A DNA stretch of 49,008 nt from Methanocellales archaeon. GTDB taxonomy: Archaea > Halobacteriota > UBA148 > JAUWXC01. Below the pieces are notes generated by a model. It ran no database searches and was not told the origin of the DNA. It saw nothing but the letters and a program-made list of their open reading frames with translations. The position numbers were made by a program, and so were the translations under genes. Positions 26,595-36,170 of this stretch are shown in pieces. The stretch spans positions 1-49,008 of the forward strand of contig JASEEY010000009.1 in the NCBI GenBank assembly GCA_030018435.1, read 5' to 3'. Position 1 is the first letter of the stretch, and each line of letters opens with the position of its first letter.

Positions 26595-27466
26595 TGGATG
26601 TAGAAGTGATTGAAAAGTATCGCAAAGCGGGCAAGATTCTAGCCGAGGTCAGGACAGAGGCGGTAAAGAAAGTGAAACCAGGTGTTCCATTATTAGAGGT
26701 TGCAGAATTCGTGGAGGCGCTCATCAAGGAGAGGGGGGGCGTACCTGCATTCCCGTGCAATATTTCGCGAAACGATGAGGCGGCACATTCAACTCCTTCA
26801 GCCAACGATGCTACAGTCTTCGACGAAGACATGGTGAAACTCGACATAGGCGTGCACGTAGATGGCTACATTGCCGATACAGCCATAACCGTTGATTTAA
26901 GCGAAAACCCTGAGTTGGTAAAAGCATCTGAAGCCGCACTGAAAAACGCCATTGAGATCGTTCATGCAGGTACCAGCACCGCTGAGATAGGTGATGTAAT
27001 AGAAAAGACCATAAATGAATTTGACTATAAGCCCGTGGCAAATCTTACTGGGCATGGACTCGATAGATATGTGCAGCACGCAGCTCCATCCATTCCAAAC
27101 AGGCACGTTGAGCAAGGCGTAATCCTTAAAGCAGGAGATGTCATTGCTATCGAGCCATTTGCGACGAATGGTGCAGGACATGTCCATGAGAGCGGGACGG
27201 CCGAGATATACAGGGTGGAGAGATTAAAACCAGTGCGACTGCCCGCTGCAAGGCAGTTGCTAAAGGAGATCGAGAAGTATAAAATGCTCCCCTTCGCGAA
27301 GAGATGGTTGCATCATGCCAGATTGGATTTCACGTTGAATAAATTGGAGGCGATGGGAATTCTTCGCTCCTATCCTGTGCTAAGGGAGGATTCGGGGGGG
27401 TTAATCTCGCAGGCAGAACACACGGTCATAGTGGAAGAAGGGGGATGTCAGATAATTTCCAGATAA
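26591..27466 (+). CDS. map: Methionine aminopeptidase type II
   Basis: 291 aa. Removes initiator Met from new proteins. Metal ligands: Asp in KLDIGVH, Asp in IADTAIT, His in LTGHGLD, Glu in AIEPFA and Glu in VIVEEGG near the C terminus; substrate His in EAAHSTPS. The helical insertion of about 60 residues between the last two ligands marks type II, as in all archaea. Start ATG overlaps the upstream peptidase stop. Confidence 0.95.
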   Translation: MMDVEVIEKYRKAGKILAEVRTEAVKKVKPGVPLLEVAEFVEALIKERGGVPAFPCNISRNDEAAHSTPSANDATVFDEDMVKLDIGVHVDGYIADTAITVDLSENPELVKASEAALKNAIEIVHAGTSTAEIGDVIEKTINEFDYKPVANLTGHGLDRYVQHAAPSIPNRHVEQGVILKAGDVIAIEPFATNGAGHVHESGTAEIYRVERLKPVRLPAARQLLKEIEKYKMLPFAKRWLHHARLDFTLNKLEAMGILRSYPVLREDSGGLISQAEHTVIVEEGGCQIISR

Positions 27467-27527
27467 AATAATCCGTCCCCTTTAAGAGGATAAACGCATA
27501 TTTATGCTGTGTTTGGGGTCATACTAA

Positions 27528-28442
27528 ATGGTAAATGTTGAGCAGTTTATAAAACAGGGTATAGGGGAAATCAGGCAAAATGTCAAGGACAAGGCCATCA
27601 TCGCCCTCTCGGGTGGAGTTGACAGTTCAGTGTGTGCAGTGCTAGCGCACAGAGCCATCGGAGACAGATTGATCCCCATCTTCGTTGACACGGGATTGAT
27701 GCGCAAGGGTGAAGTTGAGCGGATCAAGAAAACATTTGGGTACATGAATCCACGCTTCATAGATGCAAGCGAGCGGTTTTTGAATGCGTTGAGAGGTGTG
27801 AAGGACCCGGAGAAGAAGCGGAAGATTATAGGTGAGACGTTCATCAGGGTATTTGAGGATGCGGCAAAAAAGGAGAACGTGCGCTACCTCATCCAGGGAA
27901 CCATCTATCCTGACCGGATTGAGTCCGAGGGTGGAATCAAATCGCATCACAATGTAGGTGGGCTGCCTACAAAGATGGGGTTTGATGCCATCATAGAACC
28001 ACTGCGCGATTTGTACAAAGACGAGGTGCGAGAAGTTGCAAAAGCATTGAACCTGCCAAAGGGGATATGCGAAAGAATGCCGTTTCCAGGCCCTGGATTA
28101 GCGGTTAGGGTAATTGGTGAGGTAACAGAAGAGAAGTTGAGAGTAGTAAGAGAGGCAAACGCCATCGTTGAGGAGGAGATAGTAGAGGAGTTTCACCCTT
28201 GGCAGACGTTTGCTGCTGTGCTCGAGAAGGGGACGGGTGTGAAAGGAGACAGACGCATCCATGGTTGGATCATCGCTGTTAGGGCGGTAGAATCGAGAGA
28301 TGGCATGACAGCTACGCCGATGATGCTGCCCCAGGATAAACTGAAGCGCATAGCATCCAGAATAGCTAATGAGATTCCAGATGTGGCAAGGATCGTGTAT
28401 GATATAACTCCAAAACCGCCTGCAACCATAGAGTTTGAGTGA
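27528..28442 (+). CDS. guaAb: GMP synthase, ATP-pyrophosphatase subunit
   Basis: 304 aa. Converts XMP to GMP using ammonia delivered by a separate glutaminase subunit, the split form common in archaea. PP-loop SGGVDSS near residue 27; the dimerisation domain ends with [12 protein letters not shown]. The glutaminase subunit is not in this window. Followed at 4 bp by an aminotransferase gene. Confidence 0.93.
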   Translation: MVNVEQFIKQGIGEIRQNVKDKAIIALSGGVDSSVCAVLAHRAIGDRLIPIFVDTGLMRKGEVERIKKTFGYMNPRFIDASERFLNALRGVKDPEKKRKIIGETFIRVFEDAAKKENVRYLIQGTIYPDRIESEGGIKSHHNVGGLPTKMGFDAIIEPLRDLYKDEVREVAKALNLPKGICERMPFPGPGLAVRVIGEVTEEKLRVVREANAIVEEEIVEEFHPWQTFAAVLEKGTGVKGDRRIHGWIIAVRAVESRDGMTATPMMLPQDKLKRIASRIANEIPDVARIVYDITPKPPATIEFE

Positions 28443-28446
28443 GATA

Positions 28447-29598
28447 ATGATGAGCGAGAAGGATGTGATAAAGAGATATGCAAGATATGTGATGCAGACA
28501 TATGCGCGCCAGCCCATCGTGCTAAAAGAGGGAAAAGGAGCAGTCGTAAAAGACGTCAATGGCAGGGAGTATATAGACTGCGTGGCTGGCATTGCAGTCA
28601 ATAACGTAGGTCACTGTCACCCAAAGGTCGTTTCCGCAATCAAAGAGCAAGTAGGACAGTTGATACATACCTCCAATTTGTATTATAGCGGGATGCAGGC
28701 TCAACTGGCGGAAAAAATAGCGGAACTAACGCCCATGGACAGTGTCTTTTTCTGCAACTCCGGCACAGAGGCGGTCGAGGCGGCGCTAAAACTCGCCAGA
28801 AAGGCATCCAGCAAGGAAGGGTTCGTCGCTGCCGAAGGTTCTTTCCATGGCAGGACTCTTGGAGCGCTGAGCATCACCTACAAGGAGAGATATAGGAAAC
28901 CATTTGAGCCGCTGATCCCTGGCGCCAAGTTTGTGCCATACAACGATGTTGATGCAATACAAGACGCGATAACCAATGAAACGGCAGCCGTCATATTAGA
29001 GCCTATCCAAGGCGAAAGTGGCGTGTGCATACCATCAGATGATTATCTGAGGGCTGTGAGAGATGTCTGTGATGACACGGGCACGTTACTAATCCTCGAT
29101 GAGATACAGACAGGTTTTGGTAGGACCGGAAAGTGGTTCGCATTTGAGCACTATGGTATAGAGCCGGATATGATGACCATGGCAAAGGCGCTGGGCGGAG
29201 GTTTTCCCATAGGCGCGATGTGCGCCAAGGAAGACATAGCCAAAAACTTCCAGATCGGAGACCATGCCTCGACATTTGGTGGAAATCCTCTGGCATGCGC
29301 AGCCGCCTTGGGAGCGATATCTGCAATGGAAGAAGAAAAATTGGTGGAAAGGGCAAAGAAACTGGGAACGTATTTCATGCAAAAGTTGCGCGATTTGAGG
29401 CACGAGTACATCACGGAGATAAGGGGCAAGGGGTTGATGATAGGAATGGAACTGAGCATAGACGGCAACATCATCGTTGATATGGCCAGAGAAAAAGGCG
29501 TGCTGATCAACTGCATCTCGGATAATGTTATCCGGATCGTGCCACCACTCGTCATCACAGGGCGGCAAATCGACAAGGTGGTGGAAGTGCTTGGTTAG
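28447..29598 (+). CDS. argD: Class III aminotransferase, acetylornithine type
   Basis: 383 aa PLP enzyme resembling acetylornithine aminotransferase. PLP phosphate site NSGTEAVEAALKLAR; SFHGRTLG; Asp in LILDEIQTGFGRTG; catalytic Lys in MAKALGGGFPIGA. It transfers the amino group from glutamate in arginine synthesis, though lysine or 4-aminobutyrate-type substrates cannot be excluded by sequence. The tandem ATGs at 28447/28450 follow a GAGTGAGAT sequence. Overlaps the next gene by 8 bp. Confidence 0.82.
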   Translation: MMSEKDVIKRYARYVMQTYARQPIVLKEGKGAVVKDVNGREYIDCVAGIAVNNVGHCHPKVVSAIKEQVGQLIHTSNLYYSGMQAQLAEKIAELTPMDSVFFCNSGTEAVEAALKLARKASSKEGFVAAEGSFHGRTLGALSITYKERYRKPFEPLIPGAKFVPYNDVDAIQDAITNETAAVILEPIQGESGVCIPSDDYLRAVRDVCDDTGTLLILDEIQTGFGRTGKWFAFEHYGIEPDMMTMAKALGGGFPIGAMCAKEDIAKNFQIGDHASTFGGNPLACAAALGAISAMEEEKLVERAKKLGTYFMQKLRDLRHEYITEIRGKGLMIGMELSIDGNIIVDMAREKGVLINCISDNVIRIVPPLVITGRQIDKVVEVLG

Positions 29599-30667
29599 GA
29601 TAAGAAAGAGCATAGAAGACGTCCAAGAGTATATACCGGGCAAAACCATTGAAGAAGTGGCAAAGCGGTACGGCGTTCGCCCCGAAAACGTCATCAAGCT
29701 GGCATCAAACGAGAACCCCCTAGGACCAAGTCCCAAGGTTGTAAAAGCTATTAAGGAGAACGCTACGCTTGCAAACAGATACCCCCCTGCAGATGCCGGA
29801 GAACTCAGGGAGGCGCTGTCCAAGTACGTTGGCTTTCCTCCAGACCAGATAGTAGCAGGAGCGGGTGCGGATGGTGTGATGGACGTCGTAACACGCCTGT
29901 TCATCGAGAAAGGACATGAGGTTCTCATTCCAATTCCCACGTTCCCATATTATGAGATTTTTGCTAGGGCATGCGGTGGAACGCTGAGATTCATTAGTAG
30001 AGACGAAAATTTCGATGTTAGTGCTGATGACGTACTTTCTGCCACAACAAAAAAAACGAAGATGGTCATCATATGCTCGCCAAATAACCCGACAGGGAAT
30101 CAGATGAGTGTATCTGAGCTGAAGAAAATCTTAGATGAGGTAAACGTTGCGGTCATGGTGGACGAAGCATATGTGGAGTTTGCTGATTTTTCTGTTACGC
30201 CACTCGTAAGAGAGTATGAAAACCTAATCGTCGTCAGGACTATGTCGAAGGCATTTGGATTGGCGGGGTTGAGGATTGGCTATGGGATTCTTCCTGCCAA
30301 AATCGCCAGAGAATATATGAAAATAGCCCCGGCATTCAGCGTTAACAAGTTGGGCATAGCTGCTGGTATTGCCGCGCTAGGCGATAAAAAGCACCTGCAC
30401 AAGACGCAGGAAATCGTGAAGAAGGGTAGAGCATTCCTTCAAAACAATATCCCCTTTAAAACGTATCCCTCGCAGGCGAACTTCGTGTTAATGGATGTCT
30501 CACCGTTAACCGCTGAGGAGGTATGCGAAGCCCTGATGAAAAAAGGCATCATCGTGCGGGATTGCAGTTCCTTTAGGGGTGCAGGCAACTCTTTGATTCG
30601 CGTGAGTGTTGGTACAAGCGATGAGAATCAGTGCGTTGTAGGAGCGTTAAGAGAGGTCAGCTCTTGA
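29591..30667 (+). CDS. hisC: Histidinol-phosphate aminotransferase
   Basis: 358 aa class II PLP enzyme of histidine synthesis. SNENPLGPSP near residue 38; DEAYVEFAD; catalytic Lys in RTMSKAFGLAGLRIGYG. The TTG start at 29591, inside the end of the upstream aminotransferase gene, gives MVRIRKSIEDVQEYIPGK, the usual family start; a longer extension to 29525 reads the other gene's frame and is rejected. Overlaps the following kinase gene by 4 bp. Confidence 0.92.
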   Translation: MVRIRKSIEDVQEYIPGKTIEEVAKRYGVRPENVIKLASNENPLGPSPKVVKAIKENATLANRYPPADAGELREALSKYVGFPPDQIVAGAGADGVMDVVTRLFIEKGHEVLIPIPTFPYYEIFARACGGTLRFISRDENFDVSADDVLSATTKKTKMVIICSPNNPTGNQMSVSELKKILDEVNVAVMVDEAYVEFADFSVTPLVREYENLIVVRTMSKAFGLAGLRIGYGILPAKIAREYMKIAPAFSVNKLGIAAGIAALGDKKHLHKTQEIVKKGRAFLQNNIPFKTYPSQANFVLMDVSPLTAEEVCEALMKKGIIVRDCSSFRGAGNSLIRVSVGTSDENQCVVGALREVSS

Positions 30668-31191
30668 AAATAGCCATTACTGGAACGCCTGGTACTGGTA
30701 AAAGTTCCGTCTGCAAGATTCTTAAGAGGCATTATCCAGTTATTGACCTGAACAAACTCATCGAGAAGAAAAAACTCTATACTGGGGTGGACAAAGAACG
30801 AGGGTCCAAGATTGTGGATATAGGTGCACTCATAGAGCACGTAACTCATTTAAACCTAAAAAATACAATCGTATTCGATGGGCATATAGCACATTATTTG
30901 CCCGTTGATATCGTTATCGTGCTCAGGGCATCGCCATCTGAACTTAGGAGGCGATTGGACAAACAAGGATTTAGTGAGGCAAAGATCAAGGAGAACGTCG
31001 AGGCGGAGGCGCTGGACGTCATTTTGGTAGAGGCGGTTGAAAGAAGCGATAACGTATATGAGATTGACACATCCGGTAAAGAGGTCGAAGAAGTCGCGGA
31101 GTGTGTCATGGAGATAATCAAAGACCCAAATAAGCATAGGGATAGATATAAAACCGGAAGCGTCGACTGGAGCGAAGAGGTGTTTGGGTGA
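30664..31191 (+). CDS. AK6/Fap7-type nucleotide kinase
   Basis: 175 aa P-loop kinase. Walker A GTPGTGKS at residues 7-14, DLNKLI in the NMP region, VFDGHIAHYLP and VLRASPSELRRRL. Archaeal AK6/Fap7 homologues have adenylate kinase/ATPase activity and act in small-subunit ribosome maturation. The TTG start overlaps the hisC stop (TTGA) with GAGGT upstream. Shorter than bacterial adenylate kinases, as expected for AK6. Confidence 0.88.
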   Translation: MKIAITGTPGTGKSSVCKILKRHYPVIDLNKLIEKKKLYTGVDKERGSKIVDIGALIEHVTHLNLKNTIVFDGHIAHYLPVDIVIVLRASPSELRRRLDKQGFSEAKIKENVEAEALDVILVEAVERSDNVYEIDTSGKEVEEVAECVMEIIKDPNKHRDRYKTGSVDWSEEVFG

Positions 31192-31799
31192 CGCTAAATT
31201 CACTAAGGCCCCAGGCAGAAAAATTGATGATGCCGTTAGTAAAGGCATTGGAGCGCATGGGAGTAGCACCGAATCTGCTGTCGATCGCATCCCTCATATC
31301 TGCCGTGCTGGCGGGCGTTTTCTTTTATTACTCATTCAGCAAGACGTTTCTGTTCCTCGCTGCATTAATGGTACTGCTGAATGCGTTCTTCGATGCAACA
31401 GACGGTGCATTAGCAACCCTAATCGGCGCGACGAAAAAGGGCGACTTCCTGGATCATGTGCTTGACAGATATTCAGATACTTTCATAATATGCGGTATCT
31501 TTTTTGGCGGCTATGCCCCTTGGCAGGTTGGCGTAGTGGCCATAATAGGTGTCTTGCTGACAAGTTATATGGGAACACAGGCGCAAGCCCTCGATATAGG
31601 ACGGTATTATGGTGGTATTCTGGGCAGAGCTGATAGGTTGATGATGATATTTCTCGCCACCATCGCGAATCTCGTGTACACAAACGAAATCTATGGAATG
31701 TCGATCCTGGGGTGGATGTTGGTGATAGTGGCAATCACAAGTCATCTAACCGCCATCCAGCGATTTGCGCATGTCTGGAAAAAGCTATCAAAAAAATGA
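31188..31799 (+). CDS. CDP-alcohol phosphatidyltransferase, archaetidylinositol-phosphate synthase type
   Basis: 203 aa membrane enzyme with about six helices. The catalytic signature is intact: DATDGALA, then GDFLDHVLD, giving the D-x-x-D-G-x-x-A ... G-x-x-x-D-x-x-x-D pattern, where the last Asp is the base. It joins a CDP-activated archaeol to an alcohol such as inositol 1-phosphate. Size and order of motifs fit archaetidylinositol phosphate synthase; serine or glycerol phosphate cannot be ruled out. The GTG start overlaps the kinase stop by 4 bp. Confidence 0.78.
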   Translation: MTLNSLRPQAEKLMMPLVKALERMGVAPNLLSIASLISAVLAGVFFYYSFSKTFLFLAALMVLLNAFFDATDGALATLIGATKKGDFLDHVLDRYSDTFIICGIFFGGYAPWQVGVVAIIGVLLTSYMGTQAQALDIGRYYGGILGRADRLMMIFLATIANLVYTNEIYGMSILGWMLVIVAITSHLTAIQRFAHVWKKLSKK

Positions 31800-31816
31800 T
31801 TCGTTGCCAGAAGTTT

Positions 31817-32656
31817 CTAGTAGATCGCCCTACCAAACTCTTTTTTGGCCTCTTTGAATTTCGCCAATCCCTCTTCGCTCACCGTTGGCTCGTGCTGTCT
31901 TATGACCTTTATAAAGTCCTCGGTGGTAGCTGCGTACTCCTCCTTTTGGAAGTATTCCTTTTCGAATCCCATCTGAGCGACCCTATTACAAACCTCAACG
32001 ATGTCGGCGGGTGTAAACCCTTCTGTTTCCTTTGCTAAAGCCTCAAGGTTCATGTCACCCACGACCATATTTTTGAGCCGAATCCTAAAAACCTCCTTGC
32101 GAGCATCGAAGTCCGGTAAATCCACGGGCATTATGTAGTCAAATCTACCGGGACGTAGCGCCGCGGGATCCATTTGCTCCACATAGTTGGTTGCACACAC
32201 GACCAAAATGTCCTCGGTCTTTCTTAGCTCAGGCAATTGTCTCAAAAATTCATTGGTCACCTGTCGATCTACATCGCTTGCTTCTTTGGTGCGACGTCTA
32301 ACCAGTTCCTCCAACTCATCAAAGAATATCACTGTCTTACTTTTCCGCCGAAGATCCTCCATTAATTGCTGGACGCCTTTGGCTCTCTCCCCATAACAGC
32401 CAGAGCGGATGTCGATGCTGGAAATTCCTATCAGAGACCAACCCAATCTTTTGGCAATTGCCCGTGCAAAGATCGTCTTTCCCGTGCCAGGAGGACCGAA
32501 TAAGAGAATCGTTTTTGGAATGATTACGCCATGTTTCTCAGCCAACTCCCTGTTCTGCAAGGGCAGCAGTATCTTGTGCTCGATTAAATCCTTAAGCTCA
32601 TACATGCCCCCGATGTTTTTCCATGCCTCCTCACCTACAAGCTTCTTTCTAGGCAT
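31817..32656 (-). CDS. AAA ATPase with a single Cdc48-like module
   Basis: 279 aa. One AAA domain: Walker A GPPGTGKT, Walker B VIFFDELEEL, sensor 1 VVCATN and the arginine-finger region RPGRFD, then a C-terminal helical lid. A short N-terminal segment (about 1-35) replaces a substrate domain. The GGMYELKDLI lead resembles Cdc48/Vps4-type modules. It lies 118 bp downstream of PAN on the same strand, so a shared role in protein unfolding or assembly control is possible. ATG 32656 has GAGGG 7 nt upstream. Confidence 0.85.
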   Translation of the reverse strand: MPRKKLVGEEAWKNIGGMYELKDLIEHKILLPLQNRELAEKHGVIIPKTILLFGPPGTGKTIFARAIAKRLGWSLIGISSIDIRSGCYGERAKGVQQLMEDLRRKSKTVIFFDELEELVRRRTKEASDVDRQVTNEFLRQLPELRKTEDILVVCATNYVEQMDPAALRPGRFDYIMPVDLPDFDARKEVFRIRLKNMVVGDMNLEALAKETEGFTPADIVEVCNRVAQMGFEKEYFQKEEYAATTEDFIKVIRQHEPTVSEEGLAKFKEAKKEFGRAIY

Positions 32657-32774
32657 CGAAGACCCTCTTTGAAGTGGGAGTATTTGAACTTTTGCACGGC
32701 ATCTCTCAGCAAGAATGGTCAAACAAAAAAGAATTGGACCGACTCTAGCTACCACTCTTCTTTCTCAAACTTCT

Positions 32775-33998
32775 TCATGCGAACATCACACCAGTATCAC
32801 GTGATGGTTGCATCTTCTGTGTGGTCAGAACCTTCTTTACTGCCTCTTCAAAGTCACTCATCGTCACCAGGTCCTTATCTGAGCGGACTGCAAACATACC
32901 TGCTTCCATCGCAATCGCCTTCAGGTCAGCACCACTCACGCCCTCTGTGATAGATGCTATATGCTCAAACTTGATGTCATCTGCGAGATTCATGCCCTTG
33001 GTGTGAATCTTGAGTATCTCTATTCTTGCATCAAAATCAGGCAAAGTCACCTCGATCATCCGATCGAATCGGCCTGGGCGAAGCAATGCCGGATCGAGAA
33101 TGTCCAATCGATTGGTCGCTCCTATGATCCTGACGTCTCCCCTTACATCGAAGCCGTCCATTTCGGCTAATAGTTGCATGAGCGTTCGCTGGACTTCCCT
33201 ATCGCCAGATGTAGCGCTTTCGAGTCGCTTCGCACCTATCGCATCCAGCTCATCAACGAAGATGATGGAAGGGGATTTCTCCCTTGCCATCTCAAATAGT
33301 TCGCGAACAAGTCTGGCACCTTCACCAATGTACTTCTGCACTAGTTCGGAGCCTACAACTCTAATGAACGTGGCATTCGTTCTGTTTGCGACTGCCTTGG
33401 CAAGCAGCGTCTTTCCAGAACCAGGAGGGCCATGGAGCAAAACGCCCTTAGGGGGCTCGATTCCCACCTTTGCAAACGCATCCGGCTTTATCAGCGGCAA
33501 CTCGACTGCTTCTCTTAGCTCTTGTATCTGCGCCTTGAGGCCACCTATTTGATCATAATCCACAGAAGGAGACTCGATGATCTCCATGCCATAAACCGTT
33601 GGATCCTTAGGTGATGATAGCACGCCAACAACGGCAAGCGTCTGCTGGTTTAGTGCAACCCTCGTGCCAGGTTGCAAATCAGTTCCGTCTATGAACTGCG
33701 ACGAGCCGACAACAAATCTCGGTCCTGTGCTGCTCTTGATCACGACCTTGCCGTTTTCCAGAACATCCAAAATGGTCCCAATGACTAACGGAGGCGTCTT
33801 CAATCTCTCAAGCTCGCTTCTTAACTTCCTGACTTCGCGTTCATACCTTAACTTTTCACTTTCCGCAGACCGCTTTTCGGATTCTACCCTACTGTATTCC
33901 TCCCTGAGCTTGAGGTTTCGTTCCTCAAGCTGCCTGACCTTATCAAGGAGGTATCTTGAAAAGTCTGAACTTGATTCGTCGCTTGAGACGTCGGCCAT
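32775..33998 (-). CDS. pan: Proteasome-activating nucleotidase
   Basis: 407 aa AAA+ unfoldase that feeds proteins into the 20S proteasome. N-terminal coiled coil (about 15-70), OB domain with [18 protein letters not shown], and AAA domain with Walker A GPPGSGKT, Walker [33 protein letters not shown] and [14 protein letters not shown]. The C terminus is MFA rather than the usual hydrophobic-Tyr-X docking motif, a Phe variant. ATG 33998 has GGAGGT just upstream. Divergent from the MBF1 gene. Confidence 0.95.
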   Translation of the reverse strand: MADVSSDESSSDFSRYLLDKVRQLEERNLKLREEYSRVESEKRSAESEKLRYEREVRKLRSELERLKTPPLVIGTILDVLENGKVVIKSSTGPRFVVGSSQFIDGTDLQPGTRVALNQQTLAVVGVLSSPKDPTVYGMEIIESPSVDYDQIGGLKAQIQELREAVELPLIKPDAFAKVGIEPPKGVLLHGPPGSGKTLLAKAVANRTNATFIRVVGSELVQKYIGEGARLVRELFEMAREKSPSIIFVDELDAIGAKRLESATSGDREVQRTLMQLLAEMDGFDVRGDVRIIGATNRLDILDPALLRPGRFDRMIEVTLPDFDARIEILKIHTKGMNLADDIKFEHIASITEGVSGADLKAIAMEAGMFAVRSDKDLVTMSDFEEAVKKVLTTQKMQPSRDTGVMFA

Positions 33999-34030
33999 AA
34001 CGACCTCCAAATGTTATTTAAATTATTCTC

Positions 34031-34037
34031 CTATATA
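34031..34037 (+). promoter_or_regulatory. TATA box between pan and mbf1
   Basis: TATATAT centred about 22 nt before ATG 34056, which points to a very short or absent leader for mbf1. On the minus strand the same AT-rich element could start pan transcription near 34008, leaving room for its Shine-Dalgarno sequence. Confidence 0.45.
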
Positions 34038-34055
34038 TGTTTATATGCGTTTTGT

Positions 34056-34517
34056 ATGGTCGACGGGAATTGCGAGATATGTGGCACAGAAATAAAAGGC
34101 AAGCTTCACAGAATACGAATAGAAAGGTCTGAACTGAGTGTGTGCAACGATTGCGCACGATATGGAGATGTCCTAAAGCCCAAAGTCGAGATGAAGAAGG
34201 CCAGAGTGAAAGTGCCCGGGCGAGGAAACGTCTACGATGTGGATGAAATCGTTTCCAACTATTCACAAGTTATCCGCAAAGCTCGCCAGCTCAGAAATTT
34301 GACCATAGAGGAGCTGGCAGCAAACATCAAAGAGAGAGCATCGCTGATAAAGAGGATAGAGAGGGGCAAAATAATACCTGAGGAGAGCGTGAGAAAGAAA
34401 CTTGAGCGATTTCTGAGTATTAAGCTGACAGAACCCATTGAAAAGATAGAGTTAACGCATAGCACCCCCAAGACGCTCACGCTGGGTGATGTTGCCGCGA
34501 TCAAACGTAAACGCTAG
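34056..34517 (+). CDS. Multiprotein bridging factor 1-like transcription factor
   Basis: 153 aa. N-terminal zinc ribbon CEICGTEI ... CNDC, a flexible linker, and a C-terminal HTH_3 domain (VIRKARQLRNLTIEELAANIKE, in which TIEELAANI is the core, followed by LIKRIERGKIIPEES). This matches archaeal aMBF1. ATG 34056 is chosen over an upstream in-frame start because of the promoter position. The 3' end overlaps the convergent DUF356-like gene by 4 bp. Confidence 0.92.
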   Translation: MVDGNCEICGTEIKGKLHRIRIERSELSVCNDCARYGDVLKPKVEMKKARVKVPGRGNVYDVDEIVSNYSQVIRKARQLRNLTIEELAANIKERASLIKRIERGKIIPEESVRKKLERFLSIKLTEPIEKIELTHSTPKTLTLGDVAAIKRKR

Positions 34518-34891
34518 AGGTCTTTATGGGAGGTTGAGGTTCTCCTGTATCCTTCCAGCGTCGGCAGGGTGTCAACGCTATCCAGCAATTCGTTAAATAC
34601 CGCATACCTAGGACTGATTATGATAATATGTGCAGGTGGGTGAATCCTTTTCAACTTGTCTATAGCGGCACCAGCACTATCGTGCAATGGCACGATCGCG
34701 GCAGCTTTGCACTCCCATCGCAGCTCATCTTCTCTAAGTTGCATGATGTCGAGCAGTATTCTATCCGCAAAATCTGGGTTCAGCTCCTTGGGCGTATCCA
34801 CAAATGTTAGACCGCCATGACGTTCGAGGTCGGCTAAAGCAGTTTTTAATTTAGAGGTATCATCCGCTCTGACTACAGCAAATGATTCCAT
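34514..34891 (-). CDS. DUF356-like conserved archaeal protein
   Basis: 125 aa. AVVRADDTSKLKTALADLERHGGL and KLKRIHPPAHIIIISP (each given in parts) recall the methanogen DUF356 family. No catalytic residues are assigned in that family. Alpha/beta with no membrane segment. The family match rests on memory of a few members. Confidence 0.6.
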   Translation of the reverse strand: MESFAVVRADDTSKLKTALADLERHGGLTFVDTPKELNPDFADRILLDIMQLREDELRWECKAAAIVPLHDSAGAAIDKLKRIHPPAHIIIISPRYAVFNELLDSVDTLPTLEGYRRTSTSHKDL

Positions 34892-34960
34892 TTTCCACCC
34901 TTGTGATTGTGATGATGCTTATTAGGTAAGTATATTTCTATATGAGGTATATGGGTAACC

Positions 34961-35545
34961 ATGCGAGAGGCGATAGATGACATCAAGCAAGCTATTGATA
35001 TCCTCAGAAACGGTGGCGTCGTTGTATACCCTACTGAGACCGTGTATGGCCTGGGTGCCGATGCCCTTTCAGAACGTGCAGTAAAAAAAGTCTACGACAT
35101 AAAGAAGAGGGCGCTGGACGAGCCCATATCCCTTGCGGTCTCCTCTTATGAGATGATGGAACAGGTTGCATATGTGGATTCACTGGAGCTAATAAAACGT
35201 TTCCTGCCGGGACCAGTTACAATCTTGCTCAGGAAGCGGGATAGCGTTCCAGATGTATTGACCGCGGGCTCAGAACTCGTTGGAGTAAGGCTGCCGGTAC
35301 ATCCTATTGCTATGCAATTGATTGAATCGTTCGGGTCGGCGATCACATCGACGAGCGCTAACATCTCAGGCTCAGCACCACCAAGAAAAGTAGATGAAGT
35401 AAAGGTCGCTGCGGATTTAGTGCTTGATGGTGGCGTATGTAAATATGGGATCCCTTCCACAGTCGTTGACCTGGTGAATATGAAGATTGTGCGAAAAGGC
35501 GCCAATTACGATGAAGTCAAGATGCTGATAGAACGGTATGGATAA
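34961..35545 (+). CDS. Threonylcarbamoyl-AMP synthase (Sua5/YrdC family)
   Basis: 194 aa. Makes threonylcarbamoyl-AMP from threonine, bicarbonate and ATP for t6A37 of tRNAs. YrdC domain signatures: VVYPTETVYGLGADA, KKRALDEPISLAVSS, LPGPVTILL, VGVRLPVHP, SANISGSAPP and IPSTVVDL. No Sua5 C-terminal domain. TATA-like AAGTATATTTC lies upstream of the ATG. Confidence 0.92.
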   Translation: MREAIDDIKQAIDILRNGGVVVYPTETVYGLGADALSERAVKKVYDIKKRALDEPISLAVSSYEMMEQVAYVDSLELIKRFLPGPVTILLRKRDSVPDVLTAGSELVGVRLPVHPIAMQLIESFGSAITSTSANISGSAPPRKVDEVKVAADLVLDGGVCKYGIPSTVVDLVNMKIVRKGANYDEVKMLIERYG

Positions 35546-35559
35546 ATGTGATATAACAC

Positions 35560-36111
35560 TTAAAGCAAAAACACGGCAGTCGCCAGCACAGTAGTCCACA
35601 ACCCGTTTTTGTCCCCGAGTGCGGATTGGGTCACATTTGTCGTCTTGACTATTTTATCGCTAATTCTCCAAAACTCCTTCCTTTCGTCATAGCTCGTATT
35701 TGGATCGAACGGAACACCTAAGGTCGAGGCGAGCATCGATGCAGCCAGATCCTCTGCGTAATCGCCTGCCTTCTGTTCCGTCTCACCAAAGGAGTGGTGC
35801 TCGCTCAGGTAACCATATGCGTTTGGGTCGGCAGGAATTGCGCATCCAACAGAAGCAGCAACTAATCTATTGGGCTCGTTTGTAGCATTTTTCGCCATTA
35901 CACAAAATACCACCTGGCCAGGTTCTAACAAACTTAAACCCTTGACTTTTGGAACCATTTTACACCCAGAGGGGTAAATGCTGGAAACCGGGACGAGATT
36001 GTATTTCTCTATTCCTGCATCCCTTAGCGCCAGCTCAAACGAACTTAACATCTCTTTATGTCTGCCAACGCCCCTTGTGAAAAACATCCTCTTTGGTATC
36101 AACGCGTCCAT
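35560..36111 (-). CDS. pdaD: Pyruvoyl-dependent arginine decarboxylase
   Basis: 183 aa proenzyme. Self-cleavage between the two Ser of VSSIYP (Ser43-Ser44) would create the pyruvoyl cofactor on the larger chain. The [15 protein letters not shown] and [12 protein letters not shown] segments fit the family. The product agmatine leads to polyamines. Divergent from the nrdD gene. Confidence 0.92.
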   Translation of the reverse strand: MDALIPKRMFFTRGVGRHKEMLSSFELALRDAGIEKYNLVPVSSIYPSGCKMVPKVKGLSLLEPGQVVFCVMAKNATNEPNRLVAASVGCAIPADPNAYGYLSEHHSFGETEQKAGDYAEDLAASMLASTLGVPFDPNTSYDERKEFWRISDKIVKTTNVTQSALGDKNGLWTTVLATAVFLL

Positions 36112-36134
36112 GTAATATCGTGATGCGTTTTTAG

Positions 36135-36143
36135 AATATAAAA
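36135..36143 (+). promoter_or_regulatory. TATA box for nrdD
   Basis: AATATAAAA predicts transcription start near 36165, between the candidate GTG 36150 and ATG 36171 starts, which argues against the GTG. Confidence 0.45.
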
Positions 36144-36170
36144 TATTAGGTGGACCGTGAACACCTTTAT

